From contig NZ_FONZ01000002.1 of assembly GCF_900113055.1 (NCBI RefSeq), positions 496,001 to 560,000 on the forward strand: DNA of 64,000 nucleotides, read 5' to 3'. Source of the stretch: Flavimobilis marinus. GTDB lineage: Bacteria; Actinomycetota; Actinomycetes; Actinomycetales; Cellulomonadaceae. Both the position numbers and the translations under genes were made by a program. The notes below the pieces were generated by a model, which saw only the letters and a program-made list of their open reading frames with translations, ran no database searches and had not been told where the DNA came from. Positions 63,027-64,000 of this stretch are shown in pieces; the stretch's first letter is position 1; the number at the start of each line of letters is the position of its first letter.

Positions 63027-64000
63027 TGAACATCTCGCGTCTCCCCCTCGTCGCCGCCGCGCTGACCGCCACCCTCGCCCTCAGCGCCTGCGGCAGCACA
63101 GGGGCCGACGACGGAAAGGTCGAGGTGCTCGCGTCGTTCTACCCGCTCGAGTACGTCGCCGCTCAGGTCGGGGGTGACCGGGTGACGGTCTCCGGGCTCA
63201 CGCCCGCGGGTGGCGACCCGCACTCGCTCGAGCTGGCCCCCGCGGCCGTCCGGTCCATCGGGGCGGCCGACGTCGTCGTCGTCCAGTCCGGCTTCACCGA
63301 GGCCGTCGACCAGGCCGTCGCGGCGTCGAGCCCCGCGCACCTGGTCGACGCAGCGCCGTACGCGACGCTCGGCGGCGAGGTTCACGAGGAGGACGGCGCG
63401 GAGGAGGCCGAGCACGAGGAGGAGGAGGCCGAGCACGAGGACGAGGCCGCGGGCCACGAGGGGCACGACCACTCGGGTGCGGACCCGCACTTCTGGCTCT
63501 CCCCCGGCCGCCTGGTCCCGCTCGCGTCCGACGTCGCGGACGCCCTGACTGCTGCGGACCCCGACGGCGCCGCCGAGTACGCCGCGAACGCGCAGGCGCT
63601 GGTCGACCAGCTGCGTGCGCTCGAGGAGTCGTACTCGAGCGGCCTGCAGACGTGCGCGGCCGACGTGCTCGTCACGACGCACGAGGCCTTCGGCTACGTG
63701 ACCGATGACTTCGGCCTGACCCAGGTGGGCATCCTCGGCCTCGACCCCGAGGTCGAGGCCTCGCCCGCGCGGCTCCGCGAGATCGGTGCCGTCGTCGCCG
63801 AGAACGACGTGTCCACGGTCTTCGTCGAGGCGGGCGCCAGCGCCAAGATGACCGAGGTGCTCGCGTCCGATCTCGATGTGGCGACCTCGACGCTCAATCC
63901 GCTCGAGACCCTGACCAAGGAGGAGCGCGAGGCCGGCCAGGACTATGCGAGCATCATGACGACGAACCTCGACAACCTCCGGACGGCATTGGACTGTGGC
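63026..64000 (+). CDS. znuA: Zinc ABC importer substrate-binding lipoprotein ZnuA, 3' end missing
   Basis: A cluster A-I metal-binding lipoprotein; 325 codons are visible and the gene runs off the window. The lipobox is LSAC near residue 22. The first metal-binding histidine is in GGDPHSLELAP, and a long loop rich in histidine and acidic residues (about residues 119-150, ending GHEGHDHSG) is typical of zinc-specific members; the second site is in ADPHFWLSP, the third in VTTHEAFGY and the acidic ligand in VFVEAG. It would capture zinc outside the membrane for a ZnuBC-type transporter. Two Zur-type boxes overlap the promoter and start codon. Confidence 0.93.
   Translation, partial: MNISRLPLVAAALTATLALSACGSTGADDGKVEVLASFYPLEYVAAQVGGDRVTVSGLTPAGGDPHSLELAPAAVRSIGAADVVVVQSGFTEAVDQAVAASSPAHLVDAAPYATLGGEVHEEDGAEEAEHEEEEAEHEDEAAGHEGHDHSGADPHFWLSPGRLVPLASDVADALTAADPDGAAEYAANAQALVDQLRALEESYSSGLQTCAADVLVTTHEAFGYVTDDFGLTQVGILGLDPEVEASPARLREIGAVVAENDVSTVFVEAGASAKMTEVLASDLDVATSTLNPLETLTKEEREAGQDYASIMTTNLDNLRTALDCG

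Overview
The window is high-GC actinobacterial chromosome with dense, mostly housekeeping gene content, frequent GTG/TTG starts and 4-base start/stop overlaps. Gene order matches the conserved actinobacterial core as I remember it from Mycobacterium and Streptomyces: lipB-lipA-DUF4191-RDD-glnA; glnE-glnA2-panB; zinc-ribbon/Nif3; ahpE-DUF3052-aceE; PucR regulator-fabD-fabH-acpP-fabF; dgt-dnaG. The GH13/MalEFG cluster and the polyphosphate glucokinase suggest a saccharolytic Micrococcales lineage (Cellulomonadaceae or Promicromonosporaceae type). The family assignment is inference.

Layout. 0-5 kb: a partial Gfo/Idh/MocA oxidoreductase, lipoate biosynthesis (lipB, lipA), two membrane proteins and glutamine synthetase I behind a GlnR-type box. 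5-9.6 kb: an insertion relative to the conserved order, holding an ABC exporter with a phosphotransferase-fold kinase and an AI-2E family permease. 9.6-15 kb: glnE, a second glutamine synthetase without the adenylylation tyrosine, and panB. 15-19 kb: map, ppgK, a STAS protein, a sparse stretch with a 52-residue CxxC/HxHxH protein, and RNase P RNA. 19-27 kb: yaaA, a phosphatase, a degenerate zinc-ribbon coiled-coil protein, Nif3, an SDR, a half-size substrate-binding lipoprotein coupled to a CDF transporter, tRNA-Val, AhpE and DUF3052. 27-35 kb: aceE, a TPR-like protein, and a sugar ABC importer without ATPase lying between aceE and the fatty-acid regulator. 35-41.5 kb: the fab operon, DUF3145, peptide deformylase, an SRPBCC protein and YidD. 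41.5-50 kb: a penicillin-binding protein, pirin, an epimerase, tRNA-Asn, a CAT-anticodon tRNA, dnaG and dgt. 50-60 kb: a maltodextrin regulon of secreted amylase lipoprotein, MalEFG importer, two intracellular GH13 enzymes and a LacI regulator. 60-64 kb: dusB, glyS and a zinc-regulated znuA that runs off the end.

The most informative non-coding signals are regulatory. A GlnR-like box lies ahead of glnA. A shared CCGTTTGT-N9-ACAAC element stands before both the PucR-type regulator and fabD. A shared TGMAACGYTTGCA operator stands before malE and the amylase gene. A pair of Zur-like boxes overlaps the -35, the -10 and the start codon of znuA. A TANNNT hexamer recurs 6-8 bases before many start codons, indicating widespread leaderless transcription. 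I saw no phage, insertion sequence or CRISPR array. I found no clear new multi-gene system; the unusual items are individual loci listed under findings.
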